Shown here piece by piece: positions 22,177-35,416 of a DNA stretch of 64,000 bases (its first letter is position 1; every line of letters starts with the position of its first letter). The stretch comes from Littorina saxatilis. Lineage: Eukaryota; Mollusca; Gastropoda; Littorinimorpha; Littorinidae. The position numbers and the translations under genes were made by a program. Under the pieces are notes generated by a model. The model was not told the DNA's origin, did no database searches, and worked only from the letters and a program-made list of their open reading frames with translations. The DNA is taken from positions 53,289,859 to 53,353,858 of the forward strand of contig NC_090245.1 in NCBI RefSeq assembly GCF_037325665.1. Direction: 5' to 3'.

Positions 22177-23127
22177 TGAGTAAAAGATTGCATGAACCAA
22201 AACAGAAACAATGGTATAATTTGAAACAAAAAGTACGTTAGGAAACATTTTAGAAAACATAAAGCAGATTTAGAGAAGAAAATAATAATTATTAAAAGTT
22301 ACAATTTGAAAAGTGATGGAATATCTATAAGTGATGAAACCGGACGTACAGAAGTTACATACATAACTATCATTTGAAGCCTTTTTTATGTACATTTTTT
22401 GAAAGAAATGGTACAATTATAATTGTGTCGAGGTTGCTGAAGCTTTACATAATAAATTTGAATTAAGATATACTATGCTTGTGATTTGATAACTCATCAA
22501 GCCTTCAAAATAAGGAGCAGTTGTAATCAGAGATACAGGGTTAAGTTCATTTTTTTTTGCTTGACATTTAATTCATAATTGTTGTTGATGTTGTTGTTAT
22601 ATAAAACGGTGACATTGATTGTTTGGAGTATTTTGTGTGCGTTGATGATAATCAGTTACACCCTTTCAGTTCCCAAAGAGTACATCTGTTTATATGTAAT
22701 AATGTGTACATTTCCGTTCCAAAGTGTATTTTAAGCTTTTTGACATGTTTCTTTACGGCTTTTATCTTTCTCATGTCATTTACTGTTCTAAGGTCAATTA
22801 TAAGAGACACTATACTAGTGAGCAGACGCAGCAATACTTGGTTGTTACTCTTGAGTTAGAATGACTGTGAGTGGATGCTGTTATGCTTGTTTTGGGTGTG
22901 AATGAACACACAAACACGAACACACGCACGCACGCACGCGCTACACACACAACAATAAAGTAAAAGCTGTGGCTCGAGTGTTAAAACATAACCACGAGAA
23001 ACAAACATTTCAGACTTTTCTTTGGGCACAAACCCGAGTGTTTTGCTTTCGCTACAACCCTTCAAAACACATATGAGTTCACTTCAGTCTCTCACGCTTT
23101 TCCTGGACGATGTAGCACGGATATTTG
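22177..23127. other. AT-rich intergenic
   Basis: No gene seen. A short AC/GCAC tract lies at about 22905-22945. Confidence 0.35.
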
Positions 23128-23140
23128 TTATAGAACTTTC

Positions 23141-23503
23141 TTTCTTTATTTGGTGTTTTACGTCGTTTTCAACCACGAAGGTTATATCACGACGGGGAAA
23201 GGGGGGAGATGGGATAGAGCCACTTGTCAATTGTTTCTTGTTCACAAAAACACTAATCAAACATTTGCTCCAGGGGCTTGCAACGTAGTACAATATATTA
23301 CCTTACTGGGAGAATGCAAGTTTCCAGTACAAAGGACTTAACATTTCTTACATACTGCTTGACTAAAATCTTTACAAACATTGACTATATTCTATACAAG
23401 AAACACTTAACAAGGGTAAAAGGAGAAACAGAATCCGTTAGTCGCCTCTTACGACATGCTGGGGAGCATCGGGTAAATTCTTCCCCCTAACCCGCGGGGG
23501 GAG
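23141..23503 (-). mobile_element. SINE-like retroposon, family 3, full-length copy
   Basis: Flanked by a perfect 13-bp target-site duplication, TTATAGAACTTTC (23128-23140 and 23504-23516). Read on the minus strand it starts CCCCCCGCGGGTTAGG, contains GCATGTCGTAAGAGGCGAC, and ends with CCTTCGTGGTTGAAAACGAC...CGTAAAACACC and an AAATAAAGAAAG tail. The head does not look like a tRNA. The 3' tail matches that of family 2 and of the truncated copy at 54808. Confidence 0.82.
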
Positions 23504-23844
23504 TTATAGAACTTTCCACAATCAGTCAGACACATGTGGGACAAAAACAGCACAACCACAAACCAACCGTCTACCGAAAAAGAAAAAAAAACACTATAAG
23601 AAAAGAATACGAAAAGCTTCTAGCTCACATTGCAAGACTCCTGGCTATGTGATCAACCTTTCATTTTTATTTTTAAAGAAGTATGTCATTCATGTCATGT
23701 TCTTTGGTTGTTGTTCGTTGTCGTTGGTCTATAATTGTATTAAAATCTCAACTGTAAGGACACCGACCTGTGTTTAATTTTGTTGTATGATTTGATGTAC
23801 TATCATGGAAATCTTACCTGTATGAAAATGTATGTGATGTGTTA

Positions 23845-24607
23845 AGGCAAAAAAAAAATGCTTTGGTTACGGTTTCATGGCCAAAAAAAATAGGGTAGGT
23901 AGGTCGATTAAACTTTTTTTTGTTTTTGTTTGGTTGGTCCCTCTTGAAATGATAAAAATATTTGTGTATGCAGGATATTCGAGGTATTTTCATATTGGTG
24001 TATTTGGAACCACAGATATTAATTACTTTTTCATGTTAAGAAAAGAAAACTGGACATACCCTTTAAACTGTATAGTGCCACTAGTGAACACAGTCTTGAA
24101 CGCAGTCTGGACTGATTGTCACAAATTGAAAACTAGTCAAAATACAGTAGCTGATGATTCCTTTCACTTTATACAAGTTTTCTTAAACAGAAGTCTTTCC
24201 ATCAAAAAGTTGCACTCTTCGAGTACCGACTTATCAGTCGTGTTTGTTCGATATGAACGCACTTTCCGAATACGATTGCAAATGCAGACGACATCTTTTT
24301 ACGTTCGCGCAACGAACGAACGCACGAGACTGACTTCCCTTGGATATATGGGAGTTGTAAAAAGCGGAGTGGTGTCCCTTGTCGGGCTTGTTGTTGTCTG
24401 CTCGCCGGCGATCGATGTTTTCTCTGTGCCGTGGTGTTGTCGTTTTCGGTGGGTTTTTGTGTGTGTGTGTTTTTTTTTTGTGTGTGTATGTATGTGTTTG
24501 GTTCATTTTATTTTTAGCTTTAGGACCAAAAAAAAAGTTTAGGGTCGGCCCAAAAAGTTAGGGTCGGTCGGGAAACCGTAACCAAAGCATTTTTTTTTGT
24601 TGGCCTA
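23845..24607. mobile_element. MITE, AAGGCCAAAAA family, copy 1
   Basis: Long inverted ends: AAGGCAAAAAAAAAATGC then GGTTACGGTTTC at left, and GAAACCGTAACCAAAGC then GGCCTAA at right. Both inner flanks carry TAGGGTCGG or TAGGGTAGG words. Related copies lie at 48222 and 60341. The 221-codon frame inside is not supported as a gene. Confidence 0.78.
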
Positions 24608-24666
24608 AGAAGAATATAGAGCTGAGCCTTAACAAGATCTGTCCTTTCCTGTTGGTGAAGTCCTGT

Positions 24667-24698
<32 letters not shown>

Positions 24699-25223
24699 TT
24701 AGAGAGAAAGTGTGTGTGTCCATGCACCTGAACATTTAACAAATGTAATGCAAATGCACTAAAGTTTGATTGTTAACACACGATACCATTAAAAAATAAC
24801 ACATGCAGCTGCAAATTCACAACAAAGAACAACAACAGCTAGAGAAGGAAAGAGCAAACCTAAGCTAAGAAAGAAACCTTTTGGAGAAAAACAATCAAGT
24901 CTTTTGGGGAAAAGATCCCTTTCAAGAACAATAGAATTTTGAAATATGTTTTATTATAATCTAATCAGATCCCACCACACAATATTAAAAGAAGTTTTCT
25001 TTCTTTCATGTATCAAGCAACAAGAATGGTAGGTAATTGGAACGTTAATTATAGACAAAACAAAACGTTACATCTTTAAAAGTTAAGACTTTCTTGTTTT
25101 TTGTATTCTGAATTCTGGAACGTTGGCAGACTATCTGTTTTGGGATTTTCGTTTATGTATGTCAGAATTGTCTCCCCTGGTGAAGTATCATGTACAAACA
25201 GAAATTTATTTAAAGAAATAAAG
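24608..25223. other. Intergenic between MITE and DIRS no. 2
   Basis: Contains a (TG)n tract at about 24664-24700; otherwise AT-rich with nothing recognised. Confidence 0.4.
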
Positions 25224-25266
25224 TCGAAAATTTTTAAGTAAATTTTCATTTCATTAATATACTTAC

Positions 25267-25471
25267 CCGAATCACATAAAGAGCATTGACGCAGTCTGAA
25301 TAGCTAAGGTCTGAAAAGGCTACCCGTCTTAAAGTTTAAAAGGGAAGCAACCCAACCACAAAAAAGGTAAACACAGCTATGGCAACGACCATATACCCGG
25401 GGAGTTACCTCCCCTGCCGGGTATGTGACGTCACTTCCATTGCTGCACCACATGGTACACTCATTCGACAT
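25267..25471 (+). repeat. DIRS no. 2, left inverted terminal repeat
   Basis: 205 bp, reverse complement of 31226-31430 with no difference seen by eye. Confidence 0.92.
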
Positions 25472-25524
25472 TAAAGAAAAACTAAAATATCATAAGCGGG
25501 GTTGGCGGGAGGGAATACACTATG

Positions 25525-25605
25525 TGATTCGGGTAAGTATATTAATGAAATGAAAATTTACTTAAAAATTTTCGATTAAATTACATATTCTTACTCCGAA
25601 TCACA
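25525..25605 (+). repeat. DIRS no. 2, internal complementary region
   Basis: Restates the extreme left end (25224-25270) and the extreme right end (31420-31450) back to back as complements. The join CGATTAAATTACA defines the element borders. Confidence 0.85.
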
Positions 25606-25657
25606 TAAAGAGCAGATAGCATCAACAAGGCGGTGGGAATGAAAAACCAAACTCACC

Positions 25658-26800
25658 TCAAACCCTTGAAATGAACTGGCCACCTGCGATCAAGGCAGGA
25701 AGCGTTCTTGAACCATCTTGCCGAACAGCGGAGACATCTCTGAGGTAAAAGTTCAAAAAGACATCCTCAGAACGCCAGTAGGCTGTGCGTAGAACCTCGT
25801 CCAGCTTTCGTGACCGTAGGACGGCCAAAGATGACGCCCAAGCTCTGGTTTCATGAGCTCTAGCAGAGTTCAGAGGGAAAGCAGGCAGTGCCCCCCCCTT
25901 TTCCGCAAGGTTCCACTCATATGCTTGTTTTATCAGAGCGGACACCCACCGAGCCATTGTCGTCTTTGCAATATCCTTATTTCTCACAGTATTAATGGAG
26001 ATAAATAAGAGATTTTGAGATTTCGATCTAAGCGGTTGAGACCGGGCAAGGTAGATGTCAAGGGCTCGCACAGGACAATTAAGGGCGTCCGGATCTCCGG
26101 GAGCCAGTATGCTAGTCAGAGGTTTGACGCGAACCAGAGGCGAGGCCTGGTCTGGGGTCTGGTTCTTAGCCAGAAAACGTGGCCGGAAACGCAGGGAAAT
26201 AGAACCATCAGGTTCTTTAGAGATATCCTCCGGGTTTCCAGAGAGTGCATGAATCTCGCTTCCTCTGCGCGCAGAAGCTACCAGTAGCAGAAAGAGAGTT
26301 TTGCGCGTCAGGTTAGCGAAACTCGCCGTGACCAGAGGTTCAAAACGTGCAGAACGTAAGAACTCGAGGACCAGGAAAAGATCCCATTTTGGCATGGGGG
26401 AACGAGAAGAAACCTCTTTAAGGGCAGCGCCCTTAATCACCCGTGAGATGACTCCACTGACGTCAATAGAGCGGCCCATCTGGCGTAAGGTTACCGCAAT
26501 GGCAGATCTCCGAACTCTCAAGGAGGAAGCAGAGGCTCCTTGAGACGCAAGCGAAGAAAGATGGTTTGTCACGTGCATAGACCGAGGGGCTAGCGCGTTC
26601 AAACCCTGGGCCTGACACCAGGCAACCCAGGCCTTCCAGTGGGAAGCATAGACTGACGACGTAGAAGCCCTATGAGAGCGTTCCACTAAGTCGAGAGTCT
26701 GCTCAGACGCACCAGAACGCCTCAGAAAGGACCGGACAACCTCCACACGTGAAGATTCAGAGACGAGGGATCCTCGTGTGGTATGCCGGTGTGAGGCTGC
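25658..26800 (-). CDS. DIRS no. 2 tyrosine recombinase region
   Basis: Shows the recombinase signature: the arginine box SARRGSEIHALSG, the HxxR-type box ARAHETRAW and the tyrosine in FLNFYLRD. Same enzyme class as in element no. 1 but clearly different in sequence. Element-borne. Confidence 0.8.
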   Translation of the reverse strand, partial: AASHRHTTRGSLVSESSRVEVVRSFLRRSGASEQTLDLVERSHRASTSSVYASHWKAWVAWCQAQGLNALAPRSMHVTNHLSSLASQGASASSLRVRRSAIAVTLRQMGRSIDVSGVISRVIKGAALKEVSSRSPMPKWDLFLVLEFLRSARFEPLVTASFANLTRKTLFLLLVASARRGSEIHALSGNPEDISKEPDGSISLRFRPRFLAKNQTPDQASPLVRVKPLTSILAPGDPDALNCPVRALDIYLARSQPLRSKSQNLLFISINTVRNKDIAKTTMARWVSALIKQAYEWNLAEKGGALPAFPLNSARAHETRAWASSLAVLRSRKLDEVLRTAYWRSEDVFLNFYLRDVSAVRQDGSRTLPALIAGGQFISRV

Positions 26801-28769
26801 ACCAGTTCCCCTTTTGTGAGAAAGAGCGGAACTGGTGGACCGTGGGCGAGCCTTAGAAGGTCCGGGAACCAAACCTGAGACGGCCACAGAGGAGCGACCA
26901 ACAGGAGATCCGGACCCTCCATCTCCGCCTTCCGAAGTACTCGACTGAGTAGCTGGAAGGGAGGAAAGGCGTAGGCCTGAAGCCCTGTCCAGGGAAAGGC
27001 CAATGCATCTGTCTGCCAAGCCTCGGGATCCGGGAATGGCGAGACGAAGATTGACAGCCTCTTCGAGAAACGGGTGGCAAAGAGATCCACCAGAGGCTTT
27101 GGGACGAGGGCCCAAAGGCGAAGCAGTGCCCCTTGAGTGATCGTCCACTCTGACTGAATCACTTTGTCGGAGCGACTGAGCGCGTCCGCCAAAGTGTTCA
27201 AGCTCCCCGGAAGGTACCTGGCTGTGAGAGTGATCTGATGGTGCCAGCACCAGACCAGAATCTCGCAGGTCCTTCTCGAAAGAGAAGGGGACCGCGACCC
27301 CCCCTGCTTGTTCAGATAAGCTGCCACAGTCGTGTTGTCTGTGAACAGACGAACATGATGGGCGTGAAGGGAGGGCCGAAACTCCTCCAGAGCAAGGGCC
27401 ACAGCCTCGAGCTCCAGCAGGTTGATGTGCCAGTGGCTCTGCTCTGCCGACCACAGGCCCGACGCAGTCTGTCGGTCTGTGTGCGCTCCCCACCCCGACA
27501 GAGACGCATCTGTGAAGAGGTCCGTGTCTGGGGGAGGCAAAGCGATCGGCACACCTCTGCAGACCCAGTCCGAGTCCAACCACGGAAGGGTCGCTGACTG
27601 GAACCATCCCTGGAGAGGGACGAGGACGTTCCAGTCCACATGAGCAGAGTCCACATACGGCTTCAGAGCAAGCTGAAGAGGCCGCTTGTGAACTCTGCCC
27701 AGAGGCACCAAGAGAGCCATGGATTCCATCTGTCCCAGGATGGAGGCCAGCGTCCGGAGGGAAGCCCGCAGGAGAGGCAAAGCCGGACAGGTTGCTCGGG
27801 TCATACCCAGTCTGTTCTTCGTCAAGCCCACTTGTTGGGCTTTTCGATCAACACAACAAAGTCGGAACTGATTCCGTCGCAGACGTTCACTTATTTGGGA
27901 ATGTCTTTCAGCACGGTCCCTTGGACTGTCCAACCCTTCACAGATGCGTCTCTGTCGGGGTGGGGAGCGCACACAGACCGACAGACTGCGTCGGGCCTGT
28001 GGTCGGCAGAGCAGAGCCACTGGCACATCAACCTGCTGGAGCTCGAGGCTGTGGCCCTTGCTCTGGAGGAGTTTCGGCCCTCCCTTCACGCCCATCATGT
28101 TCGTCTGTTCACAGACAACACGACTGTGGCAGCTTATCTGAACAAGCAGGGGGGGTCGTCCAGATATGCCCTGAGCCGGATACCCTGCGACCTCACCAGT
28201 GCGCATAGCTGTCTCACGACCATGGTGAAGACCCAAGGTGCGAGAGACAGCCCGAAAAGAAGAGCGCGGAACTGGAAGATCTGATCGCCCCACCGGAAAC
28301 GGAGCCATTTCCGGTCGGACGGATGCATGAGGATATGAAAGTATGCATCTGTCAGATCAATGGAGGTCGCCCAGTCTCCTGGAAGGAGGGAGTCCCTGAC
28401 CGAAGCCGGCGTCTCCATCTTGAACCGTATCGTTCTCAAGAAAGTGTTGAGCTGCGATAGGTCCAAAACGGGACGCCACCCTCCTGACGACTTGGGAACG
28501 GCAAAAAGCCGCCCGTAGAAGCCCGGAGAGCTGTGGTCTAGGACTTTCTCCACCGCGCCCTTCTGCACCAGGGTGACAATTTCCGCCTGAAGGACGGACC
28601 TTGCCTCCTGAGAGGAGGGGGGCTTGCATGCCGGCGGACGCCGGGAAAGCGGCGCCTTTTTGTCCTGCCAAAGTAGACGAAAACCCGATCCCACAACGCC
28701 CACTATCCACTGGCTGTGTAAGGTGGCCGACCAGTGTGATAGAGCCCGGGAGGGGCCCCCCGCCATCAC
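26722..28769 (-). pseudogene. DIRS no. 2 reverse transcriptase/RNase H/methyltransferase-like region (broken)
   Basis: Reverse transcriptase sequence (RAYLDD box), RNase H (LFTDASLSGWG) and the DLFATRF...FVSPFPD block are all recognisable. The region is rearranged and not intact. Recorded as a fossil. Confidence 0.75.
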
Positions 28770-28808
28770 CAGAGTGGAGGGCGGGGGGGGGGTGAAACCG
28801 GGAACACT

Positions 28809-31007
28809 TCATTGGGGGTGGGGCTTGCTGCTAGAGCCCCCCCGCCCCCTGCCGGACGCTGATCTTTTTCTCGAACCCCTCCAGGGTTGAGAAGAAGACT
28901 TTGTCTGCTTCGTGCCGGCAGGCTTAGACGAGCCGGAAGCCTGAGGAGGCTTGGGCTTAGAAGTCTTAGCCTGCTTGAAAGCCTGAAGGGAGAAGTCCGA
29001 AAACTGCTGATCCCTGTTGGACTGGATCTCTGATCTTCGCGCATCGAAAATCAGAGGACCGAACAGAGACCCCTCCACAACCGGCGAAGCTCTGAGTGTG
29101 TCCAGCGTCGTTTGCTCAGAAAACTGAGAGTGAGCGAGGAATAAATCCCGACGACACGAAACAGAGTGCACATACTGAAGGGCAGACAGACGCATCTGTT
29201 CCTCATTGACCCTGGCCAGGGCCGAGAGGAGCGTGGACACGTCATCAGCGTCCTGCTCGCGACTGAGCAAGAAAGGATCAAGCGTCTCAGTAAGAGCGCG
29301 AGAGAGAGATCTGATCAGAGTCTCCGAGATGGAGGACAACTCCAGGAGTTGCCGACTGATCTCTTCAGAAGCCAGAAGAGTGTGATCAGGTAGAACCGCA
29401 CCCGAGGAAGGCTTGATTGGCTTGGCCAACAGAGGCTGCAAGTCCGGCGTAACAGACAGAGATGTACGCGGAAGAGCAAAAGAAGCCAGTAAGTTGCGAG
29501 AAAACTTCGGCAGCACGAACTTCTTAAGACCAGAGGGGGTAAAAGAAGAAGCGTGAGCCATAGAAGCTAGGTAAGACTGAGCCTCTTCCGGAACTGGACC
29601 ATGCGGAACCAGTAACGGAACAGGCGTGCAGGGGAGACCACTTCCGGCAGGAGATGGACGAGCCAAAACCTGGGACAGCTGATATGCCACAGAAGGAGAC
29701 TCGGCAAAGCGGAAGCTCTCGTCGCCCTCCTTCGCATACCGGAAGTCAGCCATAGCTGACGGAGCCGCTGAGGTTGAAGAACCCTTAGCAGAAGCGCCTT
29801 CCGGAAAATACCGGGAAGTAACTTCCGCGGCAGCCTCCAAAGCGCGCTTGAGCTGCGCCGGAAATCCCGAGCGAGGTTGCTCGCTGGCTACAGACTGAGT
29901 GTCAGAGTAGCCATGATCAACTTGACCGAAGTCAACTGAACCGGAAGCAAGCTGGCGGTCAGGGTAAGCCGAAACCGGAAACCCCCCCGACCGCAAACCG
30001 TCGTGTCCCGTAACCATACCAGCAGGCAGAGAAGGGAGCGCTGACGGCAAGCTTGAAGCCGCCGGAACCGGAAGGGGTGTCGACCCAACACCAAAGTGAA
30101 GGGAAGAATGCCCCAAACGTCCGTAGTCAGGAAGCTGACTCTCAACCAAGGACATCCGAGAAGGAGTACCCGGAAGAGAGAAAGCAGATCCGGTCTGAGC
30201 CGGAAACACGGCCGGCGAAGCCACACCTTGATGTGGAAACGCTGGCCATGATGACTGAGGCCGGAAGCCCTGCTGCCCGGAGGCCAGTCCACAGTCAACT
30301 CCAACACCTGCCGCTGAATGGGAGTGTGAAGGAGGACCTTCGCTTCCGGAAAAACCCGGAAGCGCGACTTCCGAAGGAAACCGCCCTTGCTCAGAAACGA
30401 ACTCACGCTCAATGGGTACTGAACGAAACTGAGCAGGAAAGCGGGAGTGACCCGCGCCAGGTGAGCTCCGTCCCAGCAGGGACAGTCCAGTGGCTTCACT
30501 AGAGCCGAAGGACAAGCTCGACGTACCTTGAGAGCTCCCCGCGGAAGCAGAAGCCGAAGGAGTAGTCGAAGTTCCGGTAGAACAGGAAGCCGTCACCACA
30601 AAACCGGAAAAAGAAGCCAAAGAGCGGGCATCGCTCACTGCAGGCGGATGTACGGTGCTTTCCGGTGGAGTAGCACGCTTAAGTTCGTCGCGAACTAAAC
30701 TGCGAATCTCTGGAACCAAAGAGCTCAACAACGAAGACACAAGTGAAGCTTGCCCGTCTGAAGAAACGGAGGACGAGCAAGCCGCCGACGTAACGCAAGT
30801 AGAAGTAGTACCGCTCGCGCTAGCGTGTCCGGGAGGAGAAATGGTAACAGACATGACAGTGTTTTTCTCTTTGTCCGAAAGGACAACTAACACAGGTTTA
30901 GAACCTTGAGAGGATGATTTAGGTTTAATTTTGCCCTTAACATCGCCCTTGCCACGTCTACTCGCGTTCTCTGCCATGCCGGCCAAAATGCAAATGGCGG
31001 CCAACAC
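28809..31007 (-). CDS. DIRS no. 2 Gag-like protein
   Basis: A 732-codon frame, rich in Ser, Ala and Pro, starting MLAAICILAGMAENASRRGK and ending in a basic RGRGG-type tail. It is the first gene of the element by position. It lacks the 39-residue repeats of element no. 1. No known domain is visible. Confidence 0.72.
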   Translation of the reverse strand: MLAAICILAGMAENASRRGKGDVKGKIKPKSSSQGSKPVLVVLSDKEKNTVMSVTISPPGHASASGTTSTCVTSAACSSSVSSDGQASLVSSLLSSLVPEIRSLVRDELKRATPPESTVHPPAVSDARSLASFSGFVVTASCSTGTSTTPSASASAGSSQGTSSLSFGSSEATGLSLLGRSSPGAGHSRFPAQFRSVPIEREFVSEQGRFPSEVALPGFSGSEGPPSHSHSAAGVGVDCGLASGQQGFRPQSSWPAFPHQGVASPAVFPAQTGSAFSLPGTPSRMSLVESQLPDYGRLGHSSLHFGVGSTPLPVPAASSLPSALPSLPAGMVTGHDGLRSGGFPVSAYPDRQLASGSVDFGQVDHGYSDTQSVASEQPRSGFPAQLKRALEAAAEVTSRYFPEGASAKGSSTSAAPSAMADFRYAKEGDESFRFAESPSVAYQLSQVLARPSPAGSGLPCTPVPLLVPHGPVPEEAQSYLASMAHASSFTPSGLKKFVLPKFSRNLLASFALPRTSLSVTPDLQPLLAKPIKPSSGAVLPDHTLLASEEISRQLLELSSISETLIRSLSRALTETLDPFLLSREQDADDVSTLLSALARVNEEQMRLSALQYVHSVSCRRDLFLAHSQFSEQTTLDTLRASPVVEGSLFGPLIFDARRSEIQSNRDQQFSDFSLQAFKQAKTSKPKPPQASGSSKPAGTKQTKSSSQPWRGSRKRSASGRGRGGSSSKPHPQ

Positions 31008-31225
31008 AACACAACAACAGTTACTGACAAAATTTCACAAGTCCGAAAAGGACGAAAATTATCAATAACCAGCCAAAAGTTCTTACGATAGGTAAGGTAA
31101 AATGGAAAGAGCTCACCAACTACCAAGTAGAGGGAAAGCAGACGGGTAGGTGGTCGGTGGGTGTTAGAAAACTCCAACAACGCACAGAGCCTATGGAAAA
31201 CACGACCTCTCGTCAGGACTGAAAG

Positions 31226-31430
31226 ATGTCGAATGAGTGTACCATGTGGTGCAGCAATGGAAGTGACGTCACATACCCGGCAGGGGAGGTAACTCCCCGG
31301 GTATATGGTCGTTGCCATAGCTGTGTTTACCTTTTTTGTGGTTGGGTTGCTTCCCTTTTAAACTTTAAGACGGGTAGCCTTTTCAGACCTTAGCTATTCA
31401 GACTGCGTCAATGCTCTTTATGTGATTCGG
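31226..31430 (-). repeat. DIRS no. 2, right inverted terminal repeat
   Basis: Inverted partner of 25267-25471. Confidence 0.92.
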
Positions 31431-31780
31431 AGTAAGAATATGTAATTTAATAGCCCTTTTAACTTTGCCAGAACTTAGCTATTCCTCTAGCTGCTATTCA
31501 TAGAATTATGTTATTGTGTGTGTGTGTTTGTGATTTGCCAAGCACATCATTGTGGGTCGTTTAATCAAATAACATTCATCCATCCCCTCACAATTTGTTT
31601 CGCTCACTCGAGTCTCGAACTCTACTGGTCGCAACGCAAACACAATTTCAATTATGGTTTGAAAATACAAATATGACAATACCTAAAATAATTTGCATCC
31701 AAACATCTCAAAATAGAGCTGTCACGGTATAGTCTACACTAACTCTCTGGCTTGCCCAGAGCACTGGCTCCCAGCCTTGT

Positions 31781-31985
31781 GGCTCCGTGACCGACTTGTC
31801 GTTTCTTGAGCAGAGCTTTAGGGGCTCCGTAACCGACTTGTCGGTTCTTGAGCCTAGAGCTTTAGGGGCTCCGTAACCGACTTGTCGGTTCTTGAGCCTA
31901 GAGCTTTAGGGGCTCCGTAACCGACTTGTCGGTTCTTGAGCCTAGAGCTATAGGGCTCCGTGACCGACTTGTTAGTTCTTCAGAC
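31781..31985. repeat. 44-bp minisatellite, about five units
   Basis: Units begin GGCTCCGTAACCGACTTGTC at 31781, 31823, 31867, 31911 and 31954. The inner copies are nearly identical and the outer ones diverged. Confidence 0.88.
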
Positions 31986-32548
31986 ACGGTCTAATGCAAA
32001 AGACCTTACCTTTTGTAATTGTTTTCGTTTGTTTCGACAAATTCAAGTCTTAATAAACAAACTTTGTTCTTTTGAGACTTTCAAAAGTATTTTGGGTGGC
32101 ACATAATAATCTTTGTAATCAAACATATGAACAATGACATAATTTGAACTGGGCAGTCCAGATGAAGTGTGTCGTGGGCGACCCATATTGAATTAAAGAA
32201 GGATTTTACGATGTTTATCCCCATTCGGATGGTCGTGTACGACCCATACTTTTTATGTTGAATCCTTCGTTTAAAGTAGGGGTCGTACACGACCCACATT
32301 AGCCAGACTGTGTAGTCCAAAGTGGGATCCGTTGAAGGATAATAATATAATAATAATAAACAATTAACAAATAAGCAAAAATGTAACGTCAGCATACAAA
32401 TACCAGAGAAAAAACAACAATTGCATACAGTGTACATTGCACACCTCGAGCCACCACATGGGATGTAACCTGCACACTGCTGAAACACATCTTCACAAAT
32501 GTATAACAAATCAAGCAGACTAGGCTGAACATCATAGACATTCACACC
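31986..32548. other. Downstream flank of gene B
   Basis: No gene. GGTCGTACACGACCC-type palindromic words at about 32230-32300 resemble words at 14260-14345 in gene A's intron, so both sites hold pieces of one dispersed repeat. Confidence 0.4.

Positions 32549-35416
<2,868 letters not shown>

Larger units (their letters stand above)
25224..31450 (-). mobile_element. DIRS-type tyrosine-recombinase retrotransposon no. 2, broken
   Basis: A second DIRS-order element in the same orientation as no. 1 but of a different lineage: ends, Gag and repeat sequences are unrelated to no. 1. It has 205-bp inverted terminal repeats that look identical, an internal complementary region, and Gag-like, reverse transcriptase/RNase H and recombinase parts. 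The polymerase region is internally rearranged, so it is broken, with at least one major break. Identical ends point to recent insertion. No direct repeat was seen at its borders. It lies between genes A and B, outside both. Confidence 0.87.

Noticed and set aside
21050-22900. Decayed LTR-retrotransposon remnant
   Set aside because: Scattered protein-like scraps in several frames but no terminal repeats and no clear domain; too weak to call.
23877-24542. 221-codon plus-strand open frame
   Set aside because: It lies inside a MITE, is rich in F, V and C from T/G runs, and shows no domain.
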